Shown here: piece after piece, positions 1 to 8,848 of the stretch
How the letters are laid out: each line of letters opens with the position of its first letter
Numbering within the stretch: the stretch's first letter is position 1
NCBI RefSeq assembly: GCF_031884435.1
Contig: NZ_CP134779.1
Coordinates: 6,016,501 to 6,080,500 of the forward strand
Direction: 5' to 3'
Length of the DNA: 64,000 bases
Source of the DNA: Bosea sp. 685
Lineage (GTDB): Bacteria > Pseudomonadota > Alphaproteobacteria > Rhizobiales > Beijerinckiaceae
The notes under the pieces: model-generated
Database searches by the model: none
What the model was told of the DNA's origin: nothing
Seen by the model: the letters and a program-made list of their open reading frames with translations, nothing else
Made by a program: the position numbers and the translations under genes

Positions 1-655
1 CCGCGAGCGGTACGGACTGCGTGCCGATCTCGCCGGCGACCTTGCGACAGGCGTGCTCCATCGACATGCCGGATTCGACGCAGATCAGCAGCAGATCGAG
101 AGCGTCGGGAAAAGCCATCCTCATCGAAGCCTGGCGCTTACCGATCCGATTGGACAGGAAGACTTCCGGCGCCTTGATGCCGAGATAGGCGGCGGCGATC
201 GCAATCCCGACCTTGACCATGAAAGGCTGACCGAAATCGTTCAGGACGAAAACGTAGAACAGCGTGAACAGGAAAAGCCCGATCGGCGCCACCAGGCGGA
301 AGAACAGAAAGCCGACTTCAGCCTGTGGGCCGCGATAGCCGGCCATCAAGAGCCGCTGCTTCGCCGTCTCAGTGCCAAGCCAGTCGCCGAGCTTAAATTG
401 GTCGACGACCCGGCGCATATACTGTTTCGGCTCCTGGCGAAGCGTGACCTTGTCCTTCTGCCGGTTGAGCCTGTCGCGCTCGCGGGCGCGGATTTTCTCG
501 CGCTCGCTGGCAACGTTCTTCATGCGCTTTTGCAGGCCGTTGCCTTCCGTCAGCGGGATTGCCAGCGTCAGCACGGTCGCGGCGGCAGCGACAGCGACGA
601 GAATGGACAACAGGAATTGTCCGTCGGCGAGCTTGTCTGCGATGAGGGCAATCAT
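1..655 (-). CDS. tadC: Tad pilus inner-membrane platform protein TadC (3' end outside the window)
   Basis: The last gene of the minus-strand Tad operon; its 3' end lies beyond the left edge and about 218 codons are visible. I chose the ATG at 655, 10 bp downstream of the tadB stop. The protein has an N-terminal hydrophobic segment (about residues 13-36), a basic charged linker (about 45-75), a hydrophobic pair (about 112-150), and then the start of the type II secretion F domain, recognisable from FPDALDLLLICVESGMSMEHA-like spacing. In the family TadB and TadC together form the inner-membrane platform that works with the TadA ATPase to extrude Flp pilin. Position next to tadB supports TadC rather than a second TadB. 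Confidence 0.9.
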   Translation of the reverse strand, partial: MIALIADKLADGQFLLSILVAVAAAATVLTLAIPLTEGNGLQKRMKNVASEREKIRARERDRLNRQKDKVTLRQEPKQYMRRVVDQFKLGDWLGTETAKQRLLMAGYRGPQAEVGFLFFRLVAPIGLFLFTLFYVFVLNDFGQPFMVKVGIAIAAAYLGIKAPEVFLSNRIGKRQASMRMAFPDALDLLLICVESGMSMEHACRKVAGEIGTQSVPLA

Positions 656-665
656 CCGCTCCGCC

Positions 666-1643
666 TCAAATGTTGAAGTTGATCATCTTGCGCATCACCA
701 GGCAGCCGATCAGCATCCAGAGGCCGCCGGCGACCAAGGCGACCTTGCCGGTCTGCGTGAGCCAGAGCAGTTCGATGTAGCGCGGACTGCTGAGGTAGAC
801 CAGGATCGCGACGACGGGCGGCAATGAGCCGATGATGCCGGCCGAGGCCTTGGCCTCCATCGAAACAGCCTGGATCTTGTCGCGCATCTTGCGACGCTCG
901 CGGATGACGCGGGACAGGTTTCCGAGCGTCTCGGCAAGGTTGCCGCCGGTCTTCTGCTGGATCGCCAATACGATGCCGAAGAAGTTCGTTTCGGCGCAGG
1001 GCATACGATCATAAAGCTTCACGGTGGCTTCCATCAGCGGCAGGCCGAGCGCCTGGCTTTCGATGATCTGCCTGAACTCACCGGCGACAGGCTCGGCGGC
1101 TTCATGCGCGATGATCCGCAGGCAGTCGTTCAGCGGCAGGCCCGCCTTGATGCCGCGGACGATGACGTCGATCGCATTGGGGAATTCAATCCCGAACTTC
1201 TTTAACCGCTTAGTCTTGCAGCGCTTGATGTACCAGGAGGGCAGGCCGAACCCGCCCACGAACAGGCCGATGACCGCGAGAAGCGGGTTGCCGCTCGCCA
1301 GCAGCAGGGCCAGCGCCGTCACCACGGCCATGACCGCGCTGACGATGTAATATTTCTTACGTGTCCAGTTCAGCCCACCCTGCGACAGGCGTGTTTCGAG
1401 GGAAAGCTTGTTGCGTGAGCTCTCGCGCTTCTCGATGTCCTTGAGGCTTTGAGCCACCTGGCCGCGCTTGGCTCGGACTTGTGCCTCGCGGTCGATGCCG
1501 CGTGTCGCGACGGGACTTGCGAATTCCTTGCGGCGCTTTTCCGCCCGGGCCTGCCCGCTGAGCAGCGGATAGAACAGCGCATAGACGACGCCGCCCGCGG
1601 CGAGGGTCGCGAGCACGATGACAGCGATGACGCTCTTGTCCAT
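666..1643 (-). CDS. tadB: Tad pilus inner-membrane platform protein TadB
   Basis: 325 residues, the usual length for TadB. A membrane anchor lies at about residues 5-25, a hydrophobic pair at about 95-130, the type II secretion F domain at about 155-285 (with the FPNAIDVIVRGIKAGLPL signature) and C-terminal membrane segments at about 270-322. It sits in the inner membrane as part of the pilus assembly platform with TadC and the TadA ATPase. It begins 28 bp after the cpaF stop and is followed closely by tadC, so it is probably co-transcribed with the whole cpaB-tadC block. Confidence 0.93.
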   Translation of the reverse strand: MDKSVIAVIVLATLAAGGVVYALFYPLLSGQARAEKRRKEFASPVATRGIDREAQVRAKRGQVAQSLKDIEKRESSRNKLSLETRLSQGGLNWTRKKYYIVSAVMAVVTALALLLASGNPLLAVIGLFVGGFGLPSWYIKRCKTKRLKKFGIEFPNAIDVIVRGIKAGLPLNDCLRIIAHEAAEPVAGEFRQIIESQALGLPLMEATVKLYDRMPCAETNFFGIVLAIQQKTGGNLAETLGNLSRVIRERRKMRDKIQAVSMEAKASAGIIGSLPPVVAILVYLSSPRYIELLWLTQTGKVALVAGGLWMLIGCLVMRKMINFNI

Positions 1644-1671
1644 GGCGTGTTGCTCCGCTCAGATCGCGCAA

Positions 1672-3126
1672 TCAGGCCGCATCGGCCTCGCCGTGCCTTT
1701 CCAGCATGTCGATTGCCGCCGCGAGGCGCTGCTCCTCGCCATAATAGCGCGCCCGCTCCCAGAAGCGCGGCCGGCCGATGCCGGTGGCGCGGTGCCGGCC
1801 GGTGAGCCTGCCAGACGCATCCTCGCCCAGAATCTCGTAGGTCATCAGGTCCTGGGTGATGATGACATCGCCTTCCATCCCCATCACCTCGGTGATGTGG
1901 GTGATCCGGCGCGAACCATCGCGCATGCGCTGGGCCTGGATGATGACGTCGACCGATGAGCAGATCATCTCGCGCAGCGTCTTCGACGGCAGGCTGAAGC
2001 CGCCCATGGTGATCATCGATTCGATACGGCTCAGGCATTCGCGCGGCGTATTGGCGTGCAACGTGCCCATCGAGCCGTCATGGCCCGTATTCATCGCCTG
2101 GAGCAGGTCGAAGGCTTCCGGTCCGCGCACCTCGCCGACGATGATCCGCTCGGGCCGCATGCGCAGGCAGTTCTTGACGAGGTCGCGCATGGTGACGGCG
2201 CCGGTGCCCTCGATATTAGGCGGGCGCGTTTCGAGGCGCACGACATGGGGCTGCTGCAATTGCAGTTCGGCCGCATCCTCGCAGGTGATCACCCGCTCGT
2301 CGAGATCGATGTAGTTGGTCAGGCAGTTGAGCAGCGTCGTCTTGCCCGACCCCGTGCCGCCCGAGATGACGATGTTGCAGCGGACCTTACCGATGATCTT
2401 CAAGATCTCGGCTCCCGGCGGCGAGATCGCGCCGAACCGCACGAGCTGGTCGAGCGTCAGCTTGTCCTTCTTGAACTTGCGGATCGTGAGCGCCGGGCCG
2501 TCGATCGCCAGAGGCGGCGCGATGACGTTGACGCGCGAGCCGTCGGCGAGGCGCGCGTCGCAGATCGGCGAGGATTCATCGACGCGCCGGCCAACCTGGC
2601 TGACGATGCGCTGGCAGATATTCATCAGCTGCGCGTTGTCGCGGAAACGGATATTGGTCAGCGTGATCTTGCCGGCGACTTCGATGAAGGTGCGCGTCGC
2701 ACCATTGACCATGATGTCGGCGATGTCGTCGCGCGCCAGCAAGGGCTCGAGCGGGCCATAACCGAGAACGTCATTGCAGATATCGTCGAGCAATTCCTCC
2801 TGCTCGGCGATGGAGAGCACCACATTCTTCAGCGAGATGATCTCGTTGATGATGTCGCGGATTTCCTCCCGCGCCGATTCACCGTCGAGCTTGGCGAGCT
2901 GCGAGAGGTCGATCGCTTCGATCAACGCCCCAAAGATCATGCTCTTCATCTGATAATATTCGTCGGAGCGCGGCGTCTCGACCGGTACGGGCGGAGGCGG
3001 CGGGCTGCGCCGCGAATCGTGCCCGGCGGTCTGGTCGAGCGTGCGCGCAAGCCCCGGCGCGGAAGCGGCCGCCTTCACGGTCAAGGCCAGGGGCGGATTT
3101 GCGCCGGCTGATCGCTTTCCGAACAT
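1672..3126 (-). CDS. cpaF: Tad pilus assembly ATPase TadA/CpaF
   Basis: 484 residues; a cytoplasmic secretion ATPase of the VirB11/GspE superfamily that powers Flp pilus extrusion. Visible motifs in order: a proline-rich N-terminus (about 41-50), Walker A GGTGSGKTT at 256-264, Asp box TCEDAAELQL at 281-290, Walker B region IIVGEVRGPEAFD at 328-340 and His box GSMGTLHANT at 351-360. All catalytic motifs look intact. It lies 81 bp after cpaE in the same direction and upstream of tadB. That 81 bp gap is the largest inside the operon apart from the one upstream of cpaB; I see no terminator in it. Confidence 0.96.
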   Translation of the reverse strand: MFGKRSAGANPPLALTVKAAASAPGLARTLDQTAGHDSRRSPPPPPVPVETPRSDEYYQMKSMIFGALIEAIDLSQLAKLDGESAREEIRDIINEIISLKNVVLSIAEQEELLDDICNDVLGYGPLEPLLARDDIADIMVNGATRTFIEVAGKITLTNIRFRDNAQLMNICQRIVSQVGRRVDESSPICDARLADGSRVNVIAPPLAIDGPALTIRKFKKDKLTLDQLVRFGAISPPGAEILKIIGKVRCNIVISGGTGSGKTTLLNCLTNYIDLDERVITCEDAAELQLQQPHVVRLETRPPNIEGTGAVTMRDLVKNCLRMRPERIIVGEVRGPEAFDLLQAMNTGHDGSMGTLHANTPRECLSRIESMITMGGFSLPSKTLREMICSSVDVIIQAQRMRDGSRRITHITEVMGMEGDVIITQDLMTYEILGEDASGRLTGRHRATGIGRPRFWERARYYGEEQRLAAAIDMLERHGEADAA

Positions 3127-3207
3127 CTCAACCCTCTTTCGCGGACAAGGCGAGACATCGCCCGACCGAGCAGCCCGTACCGACGCGGATCGCGGCGCAC
3201 ATCATCG

Positions 3208-4473
3208 TCAGGCCCTGCGGCGCTTCAGCTTGGCGACCAGCGGCTCGAACAGGCCGCGCTTGCCGCGCTTGGCCTCACCGCGCCCGGTCAGCGCACTGGC
3301 TATCTGGACGAAGGCTTCGTTGACCTTGCCGGTGGCTTGAATCTCGGCAATCATCTGGCCGTTATTGGCGGCAGTGCCGAAGAGTTGCGCGTCGAAGGGA
3401 ATCGAGCTCAGCACCTCGACATTGAGCGCCTTGGCGAATTCGGAGGCATCGATCTCGGGCCGCTTGGGCAAGCCGACCTGGTTCAGCACCAACCTCGCGC
3501 TGGAATCATTGGCGCGGCCCGCGCGCATCAAATCGATCAGGTTCTTGGCGTTGCGCAGCGAGGCGAGCTCGGGCGCAGCCACGATGACGATCTCGTCCGC
3601 ACTGATCAAGGCGCGCTTGACCCAGGCGCTCCAGAGATGGGGAACGTCGAGGACGACGCAAGGCACGCTGGCGCGCAGCAGATCGAAGAGCTGGTCGAAC
3701 GCATCCTCGGAAAGATCGCAGGTGCGATCCAGCATGGCCGGCGCCGCGAGCAGGGCCAGGTTCTCGCTGCAGCGCGAAAGCAGGCGGTCCAGGAAATTGG
3801 CGTCGAGCCGTTCCGGCGCGAAGACGGCCTCCGCCACGCCCTGCGGCGGATCCTGGTTGAAATCCAGGCCCGCGGTGCCGAAGGCGATGTCGAGATCGAC
3901 GATGACGGTCGAGGCATCGAGATTGCGGGCGATCGCCCAGGCGACGTTATGCGACACCGTCGAGGCGCCGACACCACCTTTGGCACCCATCACCGCAATG
4001 ATACGGCCGAGGTTGCGGGCGCCGGGCGCGACATAGAGCTCCGACAGCGTGCGCAGGATATCGAGCGTACCGAGCGGAGCGATCAGATACTCGCTGACGC
4101 CGCGGCGAATGAGATCACGATAGAGTTGGACGTCGTTGACATGCCCGACGACCACGACCTTGGTGCCGGCGTCGCAGGCTTCCGACAAGGTTTCGAGATG
4201 GCGGACGAGCGTCGCGGGATCGGACACCGTCTCGACCACGATGATATTCGGGGTCGGGGCCGAACGAAATGCCTCGACAGCCGCCGCGGGACCGCCCATC
4301 TGGATGCGCGCATGCGCCTTGTCCATGCGGCGGTCGGCGATGACGGCCTGCATCGTCGCAGCCACGCCCGGCGTCTCGCAGAAGGCCTGCAAGGTGATGC
4401 GCGGAAGCGGGGCGATGATGGTTTCGTTGCTCGGGGCCTCAGTCAGCGTCTCGACGGCCTGATCCTTGTCCAT
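3208..4473 (-). CDS. cpaE: Pilus localisation ParA/MinD-like protein CpaE/TadZ
   Basis: 421 residues. An N-terminal receiver-like region (about 25-150) is followed by a MinD/ParA-type ATPase fold beginning near residue 157. In this family the protein places the Tad machinery at the pole. The deviant Walker A reads KGGVGAST (165-172): the usual lysine before the final Thr/Ser is Ala, as is common in atypical TadZ proteins, so ATPase activity cannot be assumed. Its ATG shares one base with the cpaD stop (TGATG), which implies translational coupling. Confidence 0.92.
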   Translation of the reverse strand: MDKDQAVETLTEAPSNETIIAPLPRITLQAFCETPGVAATMQAVIADRRMDKAHARIQMGGPAAAVEAFRSAPTPNIIVVETVSDPATLVRHLETLSEACDAGTKVVVVGHVNDVQLYRDLIRRGVSEYLIAPLGTLDILRTLSELYVAPGARNLGRIIAVMGAKGGVGASTVSHNVAWAIARNLDASTVIVDLDIAFGTAGLDFNQDPPQGVAEAVFAPERLDANFLDRLLSRCSENLALLAAPAMLDRTCDLSEDAFDQLFDLLRASVPCVVLDVPHLWSAWVKRALISADEIVIVAAPELASLRNAKNLIDLMRAGRANDSSARLVLNQVGLPKRPEIDASEFAKALNVEVLSSIPFDAQLFGTAANNGQMIAEIQATGKVNEAFVQIASALTGRGEAKRGKRGLFEPLVAKLKRRRA

Positions 4474-5216
4474 CAGGTTCCTCCGCCGACAGTGGAATTG
4501 ATCTGCGGCGTCTGCTGCCGGTATTCGGTCGAGGGATCCTTGCCTTCACGCAGCTTGGTGATGGCGCCCATGCGCTTGACGATATCGGGGCGGCCCTCGC
4601 TGCGGGCACGGACGAGATCGATCGGATCGGCGACTTGCGCGGCAAACGTCGCCTGGGTGGCGCAACCCAGATTCCAGTAAGGCGCGTTCGACGCCCCTGT
4701 CTTGAAGCTGGAAGCACCCATATCCTCCGGCCATTGCCCGCAGGAATGCGGCAAGCTGGCCTGGAGAGAGGCGAAGGTGAGGCGGATCGGCGAAGCGAGA
4801 CCGGGATCGTTGACTGGATAGGTCCGGACAGAAAGCGCCGCAGCCGACACGCCGCTGCGAGCCAGGGTCGCGCGGATGGCGTTGAGCGTGTCATGCGCCG
4901 CCATCTCGCGACGCATGCCGGTGGGAACCTCGGCAACGAGCCCGCCGCGCCCGGAGCGGCGATACTCCCGGGCGAAATCGGCGACATCCTCCGCCTGCCT
5001 TGCATCGAGCCCGCCGCCGGCCCGGCCCACGAAGACGTCGAGCGAGCGCGGTGCGTCGCGCAGCACGATCGGGTGGCGCTCGCGCGTGTCGACCGGCGCA
5101 AGCGAGCCCGTGACATCGGCATTCCTTGCGCAAGCGCCAAGCGCGAGACCCGCCGCCAGGACGGCAGCAAACCCGCGCAGCTGGCGAAGCCTGATATGCT
5201 GTGATCGAACCATCAT
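4473..5216 (-). CDS. cpaD: Pilus assembly lipoprotein CpaD
   Basis: 247 residues with an N-terminal signal sequence ending in a lipobox-like LALGAC; Cys29 would be the lipidated residue. CpaD family proteins are periplasmic/outer-membrane partners of the CpaC secretin. The sequence is poorly conserved outside the family, so the call rests on the lipobox, the length and the position between cpaC and cpaE. It overlaps cpaE by one base and starts 33 bp after the cpaC stop. Confidence 0.88.
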   Translation of the reverse strand: MMVRSQHIRLRQLRGFAAVLAAGLALGACARNADVTGSLAPVDTRERHPIVLRDAPRSLDVFVGRAGGGLDARQAEDVADFAREYRRSGRGGLVAEVPTGMRREMAAHDTLNAIRATLARSGVSAAALSVRTYPVNDPGLASPIRLTFASLQASLPHSCGQWPEDMGASSFKTGASNAPYWNLGCATQATFAAQVADPIDLVRARSEGRPDIVKRMGAITKLREGKDPSTEYRQQTPQINSTVGGGT

Positions 5217-5249
5217 GGTCCCGTCATTCCTCTCGCGCGATAGACGCCG

Positions 5250-6695
5250 TCAGTCGGCGATGAAGCCGACGCGGCCCTTGTAGGCTTGGGGCAATGGCCC
5301 GCTATTGGTGCCGTAGATCTTGTTCAGGCGGCCCAGCAGGATCGCTTGCGCGTCATGGGCCTCGACGAATCCGTCATCGGGACGCTGAACCTGATTGGGC
5401 TCCATCGGCTTGGCGATATAGGGGGTTGCCGTGATCATCAGCTCGGTCTCCTCGCGCTGGTAGTCGCGCGAGCGGAACAAGGCGCCGATGACCGGAATGT
5501 TCATCAGCCCGGGAAAGCCGTTGATCGACTGCTTCGTGACCCGCTGGATCAGGCCGGCCGTCGCCAAGGTGCCGCCCGATGGCAGCTCGACCGTCGTGTC
5601 CGATTTGCGGACCCGGAAGGCGGGAGCGTTCAAGCCCGCCTGATCACTGCTGCTGATCCGGAATTGGTTCTCGAAGTCGAGCTCTGTCACCTCTGTGGCG
5701 ATGCGCATGCTGATCTTGTTGTCAGAGAGGACGATCGGGGTGAAATTCAGCGCGACACCGATCGGCTTGTATTCAATCTGGATCTGGCAGGTTTGGCGAT
5801 TGAGCAGATCGATGGAGCAGTTCTGGCCTTTTGGATATGGCACCTCGCCGCCCGCGGTGAATTTGGCGCTTTCACCGGAGATCGCGGTCACCGTCGGCTC
5901 CGCCAGAATCCGCGAGAGGCCGGCGCGCTCCAATGCGCGCATGGTAAAATTGGTCGAATTGCCGATTCCAGCCGTCACGGCTGTCGCGGACAGCGCCTGC
6001 GGCGAGAGCGGCAGCGGATTGTCGAGACTTGGCGAGATCGAAAAGTTGCCGAGCTTCCACTCGCCGGTCGAGTTGATGCCGAGCTGCTTGATCGCCTTGC
6101 GCGAGACTTCCGAGATCACGACCTTGACCATGACCTGATCGCGCCCGCGGATCGTCAGCGAGTTGATGACGGCGCCCTTCGACGAGGAGAAGAGGCCACT
6201 CGACTGACCGACGAAAGCCGTGGCGATATCGACGGCTTGAGTGGCCTCCGAAGCATTGGCGACATTGCCGACGAGCAGGATCGAGTTGCCGGCGGGCTTG
6301 ATATCGATCTGAGCCTTGGGAAGCGCGCTGCGCAGGGTCTGGCGGAGCACGTTGAGGTCGCGCCCGACCTCGATTTCGAGGGCGGAGATCTGCTTGCCCT
6401 CGGCATCGATGACGAACATCGAGGTCTGGCCATCGGCGATGCCGATGATGAAGAGCTTGCGCGCCGAGCGCACGACGGCATTGGCGACCTTCGGATTGGC
6501 GACGAAGACCTCCTTGGCGTCGCGGGGGAGCTCGACGACCAAGGAGCGCCCGATCGACAAATCGAGCTTGCGCGCGATCGCTTGGTCGCTCGACCCGACG
6601 TTCAAGACCGGCGCGGGGCCGGTTGACTGGGCGCCTGCCGACCCAGCCAGGAGCAGCGCAAGCGCCGCCGAAATGAAGATGCGTTCGACGGTCAT
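5250..6695 (-). CDS. cpaC: Tad pilus outer-membrane secretin CpaC/RcpA
   Basis: 481 residues with a signal peptide (cleavage after about residue 22, SAGA-Q). Next come a pilus/secretin N-terminal domain (about 28-105, containing the VANPKVANAVVRSA-type turn), a BON-like region and a secretin domain (about 235-440). The hallmark IPVIGALFRSRDYQ lies near 400. It forms the outer-membrane channel for the Flp pilus. The start overlaps the cpaB stop by 4 bp (ATGA), so it is coupled to cpaB. Confidence 0.95.
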   Translation of the reverse strand: MTVERIFISAALALLLAGSAGAQSTGPAPVLNVGSSDQAIARKLDLSIGRSLVVELPRDAKEVFVANPKVANAVVRSARKLFIIGIADGQTSMFVIDAEGKQISALEIEVGRDLNVLRQTLRSALPKAQIDIKPAGNSILLVGNVANASEATQAVDIATAFVGQSSGLFSSSKGAVINSLTIRGRDQVMVKVVISEVSRKAIKQLGINSTGEWKLGNFSISPSLDNPLPLSPQALSATAVTAGIGNSTNFTMRALERAGLSRILAEPTVTAISGESAKFTAGGEVPYPKGQNCSIDLLNRQTCQIQIEYKPIGVALNFTPIVLSDNKISMRIATEVTELDFENQFRISSSDQAGLNAPAFRVRKSDTTVELPSGGTLATAGLIQRVTKQSINGFPGLMNIPVIGALFRSRDYQREETELMITATPYIAKPMEPNQVQRPDDGFVEAHDAQAILLGRLNKIYGTNSGPLPQAYKGRVGFIAD

Positions 6696-7468
6696 GGTTT
6701 CACGCCTCTGCTGGTGACGCCGTAGCGGACGAGAGTCATGGCGTTATCTTCGGAGGGGCGAGCCGCTTCGCCCACATCCTTCAGGCTGCGGAGCGCAAGT
6801 GAGAGCGAGCCGGTCTTCTGAGCCTGAGCGACGGTCTCGACCTGGCCTGGATCGACTTCCAAAGTCGCCGTCTCGCCGATGACGACCTTCTCGCCATTGC
6901 GCTCCTGGACATTCTGGCCGATGGCCAGGACGCGGACGTTGCGCAGGATCGTCTCACTGGAATAGCTCTCGCTACGACTACCCGTGCCCTCGTCCCGATA
7001 GGTGCGGATGACGTCGACATGGTCGTTGGGCAAGATGAAGCCGCCTGCCGTGTTGGCGCCGCGGCTATCCGTGCTGATCGCAATGGCGCGCTTGCCGGCC
7101 GGGAGCACCGCCGAGAGGAAGCCGGTGCCGTCGGTCTTGATCAGCTTCTCGCGCCTGATCGGCTCTGCGCCGAGTATTGCATAGCGAGCGACCTGGCCGA
7201 TCAGCTCCTTCTCGGCCTCCGGCGCCTCGTCCTGGCGCACTACGCCGGCCGGCACGCTCGCGAGCGGCCAGTCGATCCAGCGCATATCATTGGCGGACAC
7301 CGTGTTGCCGATCGGGATATCGGCGGCGGCCACGAGCACCGGCACGGTCGGCGCAGCCTGGATCTGAGCGACCGGCGCTGGAACATCCGCCGGTCGCTGC
7401 ATGAGCAGGGCAGCGCCCAGCCCGGCGACCAGCGCCACGACGAGAATAATGATGCGGGCGGGACTCAT
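6692..7468 (-). CDS. cpaB: Flp pilus assembly protein CpaB/RcpC
   Basis: 258 residues; an N-terminal membrane anchor (about 5-23) is followed by a SAF domain (about 45-115, starting VPVLVAAADIPIGNTV) and the RcpC/CpaB domain. It is a periplasmic component thought to interact with the secretin. It is the first gene of the minus-strand cpaB-cpaC-cpaD-cpaE-cpaF-tadB-tadC block, and a 125 bp spacer separates it from cpaA, so a promoter is expected there (see the CtrA-like site at 7529-7543). Confidence 0.93.
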   Translation of the reverse strand: MSPARIIILVVALVAGLGAALLMQRPADVPAPVAQIQAAPTVPVLVAAADIPIGNTVSANDMRWIDWPLASVPAGVVRQDEAPEAEKELIGQVARYAILGAEPIRREKLIKTDGTGFLSAVLPAGKRAIAISTDSRGANTAGGFILPNDHVDVIRTYRDEGTGSRSESYSSETILRNVRVLAIGQNVQERNGEKVVIGETATLEVDPGQVETVAQAQKTGSLSLALRSLKDVGEAARPSEDNAMTLVRYGVTSRGVKP

Positions 7469-7528
7469 CAGACTGACCCTCGGCCAAGACAGAGTTGGCT
7501 CTCGGTCGGAATGGTGCCGTCGGAATCG

Positions 7529-7544
7529 TCAACTTATGGTTAAC
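7529..7544. promoter_or_regulatory. CtrA-like box upstream of the cpaB-tadC operon
   Basis: In the AT-richer spacer before cpaB the plus strand reads TCAA-N7-TTAAC. That matches the CtrA consensus TTAA-N7-TTAAC with one change. Tad pilus genes are CtrA-controlled in Caulobacter. A similar imperfect box lies upstream of pilA at 8584-8598. The motif is short, so this is only a candidate. Confidence 0.35.
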
Positions 7545-7593
7545 CAGACGTATCTTTCTTTAATGCTGGGGTCGGAGAGGCCGGAACGAAAAC

Positions 7594-8106
7594 TCAGAGC
7601 CCGATGGCAGCACGCCAGAGCGATGTCTCAGGCAGGACAAAAAGGGCGGAAAGTGCGAGCGCGATGCCGTAGGGCACCCCTTCATTGGCTGCGTGCAGGC
7701 GACGCAGCCAGTGCCAATTCTCGACCCATTCCGGAAGCGGGGTCGAGCGCAGTTTCAGCACCAGTACGGTGAGCAGACCGCCAGCAAATCCGGCGAGAGC
7801 GAGATAGGGCACAAGCTGGTCGAAGCCGAACCAGAGCGCCGTCGCTGCGGCAAGTTTAGCGTCGCCTCCGCCGATCCAGCCGGCGGCGAACATGCCGAAG
7901 CAGACGACCAGTACGAGAGCGCCGGCCGCGAGGTGTCCACCGACCTGCTCCCAGCCCAGGCCCAACCAAAGCGCGCAGACCGCAAAGGCCGCGATCAGGC
8001 CGAGACAGAGCCTGTTGGAGATCGTCATCCAGACGAGATCGCTCGCCGCGGCGTAAGCCATCGCTGCGGGAAAGACGACGAGGAGCGCGATGAGCGGTGG
8101 CGACAT
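7594..8106 (-). CDS. cpaA: Prepilin peptidase CpaA/TadV (A24 family)
   Basis: An integral membrane aspartic peptidase that processes the Flp pilin. 170 residues if started at the ATG at 8106; an in-frame ATG at 8121 would add five residues. It has about six hydrophobic segments. The two expected catalytic aspartates are visible: one in SDLVW near residue 23 and one in the hallmark GGGDAKL near residue 83. It lies between pilA and cpaB in the same orientation, the usual Tad locus order. Confidence 0.93.
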   Translation of the reverse strand: MSPPLIALLVVFPAAMAYAAASDLVWMTISNRLCLGLIAAFAVCALWLGLGWEQVGGHLAAGALVLVVCFGMFAAGWIGGGDAKLAAATALWFGFDQLVPYLALAGFAGGLLTVLVLKLRSTPLPEWVENWHWLRRLHAANEGVPYGIALALSALFVLPETSLWRAAIGL

Positions 8107-8212
8107 GACATGCAATCCCACGCAACACGAAAATCAACACCGGGCCGACCACCGGGAGCCCGTGGCTCTTGAAGCGGTCGAGCGATCCGGAGGTGCCATC
8201 TTGGAAGACAAT

Positions 8213-8240
8213 AAGGCGGCCGCCCGCAAGCGGCCGCCCT
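8213..8240 (-). terminator. Rho-independent terminator downstream of pilA
   Basis: Perfect 9 bp GC-rich arms GGCGGCCGC (8215-8223) and GCGGCCGCC (8230-8238) are followed, reading the minus strand, by TTATT. It lies 22 bp after the pilA stop and before cpaA. It would let pilA be made in excess of the assembly genes. Confidence 0.75.
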
Positions 8241-8261
8241 AAAATATTAATCCGTGCCCGA

Positions 8262-8435
8262 TCAGCTCATGCCGGTCAGCTTGCCGGCGATACGGGTGAA
8301 CAGCGCGTTAATGTTGCCGCCGAGCGTCGTCGCGCCGGCGATGATGACGACGGCGATCAGGGCGGCGATCAGGCCGTATTCGATGGCGGTCGCGCCGGAC
8401 TCGTCCTTGGCGAAGCGAGCGAAGAGATTGGTCAT
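8262..8435 (-). CDS. pilA: Flp-type pilin PilA
   Basis: A small gene of 57 codons starting at the ATG at 8435. The product begins MTNLFARFAKDESG and continues into ATAIEYGLIAALIAVVI. It thus has a short basic leader, a cleavage site for CpaA after the Gly of the DESG motif, the Glu-Tyr pair of Flp pilins five and six residues into the mature protein, and one hydrophobic helix. It is the major subunit of the Tad pilus. It has its own upstream region (8436-8848) and terminator, in line with separate, strong expression. Confidence 0.93.
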   Translation of the reverse strand: MTNLFARFAKDESGATAIEYGLIAALIAVVIIAGATTLGGNINALFTRIAGKLTGMS

Positions 8436-8848
8436 ATTGGAATTCCTTTTGCACCACGGTTTGACTGCTGCCGTTGCTCTGAGCGGCTTCGGTCAGCGAC
8501 ATCTGGACACTACCCCGTCCCCCTTGCTGATCGGTTAAGCCGAAAGAAGAATTCGCTCGTTTTCGAAGACATCGCTTCGATGGTTAACACTGAATTTATG
8601 AGATTATCTAGCGTTTATTTGGAATTAATATCAGTATTCGATTTTATTTCCACTCCCACACACTCGCGAACAAGTTTCCCATCTCCCATATCGCATCGCC
8701 TCGTATCAGATCGACTGAATTCCCATGAGGAAAACCCTCAATTTCAGCGGCTCCGAGTAATGATCTAAGCCTTCGATGGAGGCTCATTAGGGATTGATTC
8801 ATCAATTTGCGCTTTGCTTCCGATGTTGGAATCCTTGAGGCGTCAGCC
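8436..8848. other. 413 bp regulatory region between divergent pilA and the secretin N-domain gene; AT-rich core
   Basis: No gene is supported here. The stretch 8570-8700 is strikingly AT-rich compared with the rest of the window. It holds an imperfect CtrA-like box (plus strand TTAA-N7-TTTA at 8584-8598; the minus strand reads TAAA-N7-TTAAC). It probably carries the pilA promoter and upstream control sites on one side and the promoter for the gene at 8849 on the other. I could not identify a confident -35/-10 pair. Confidence 0.5.
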
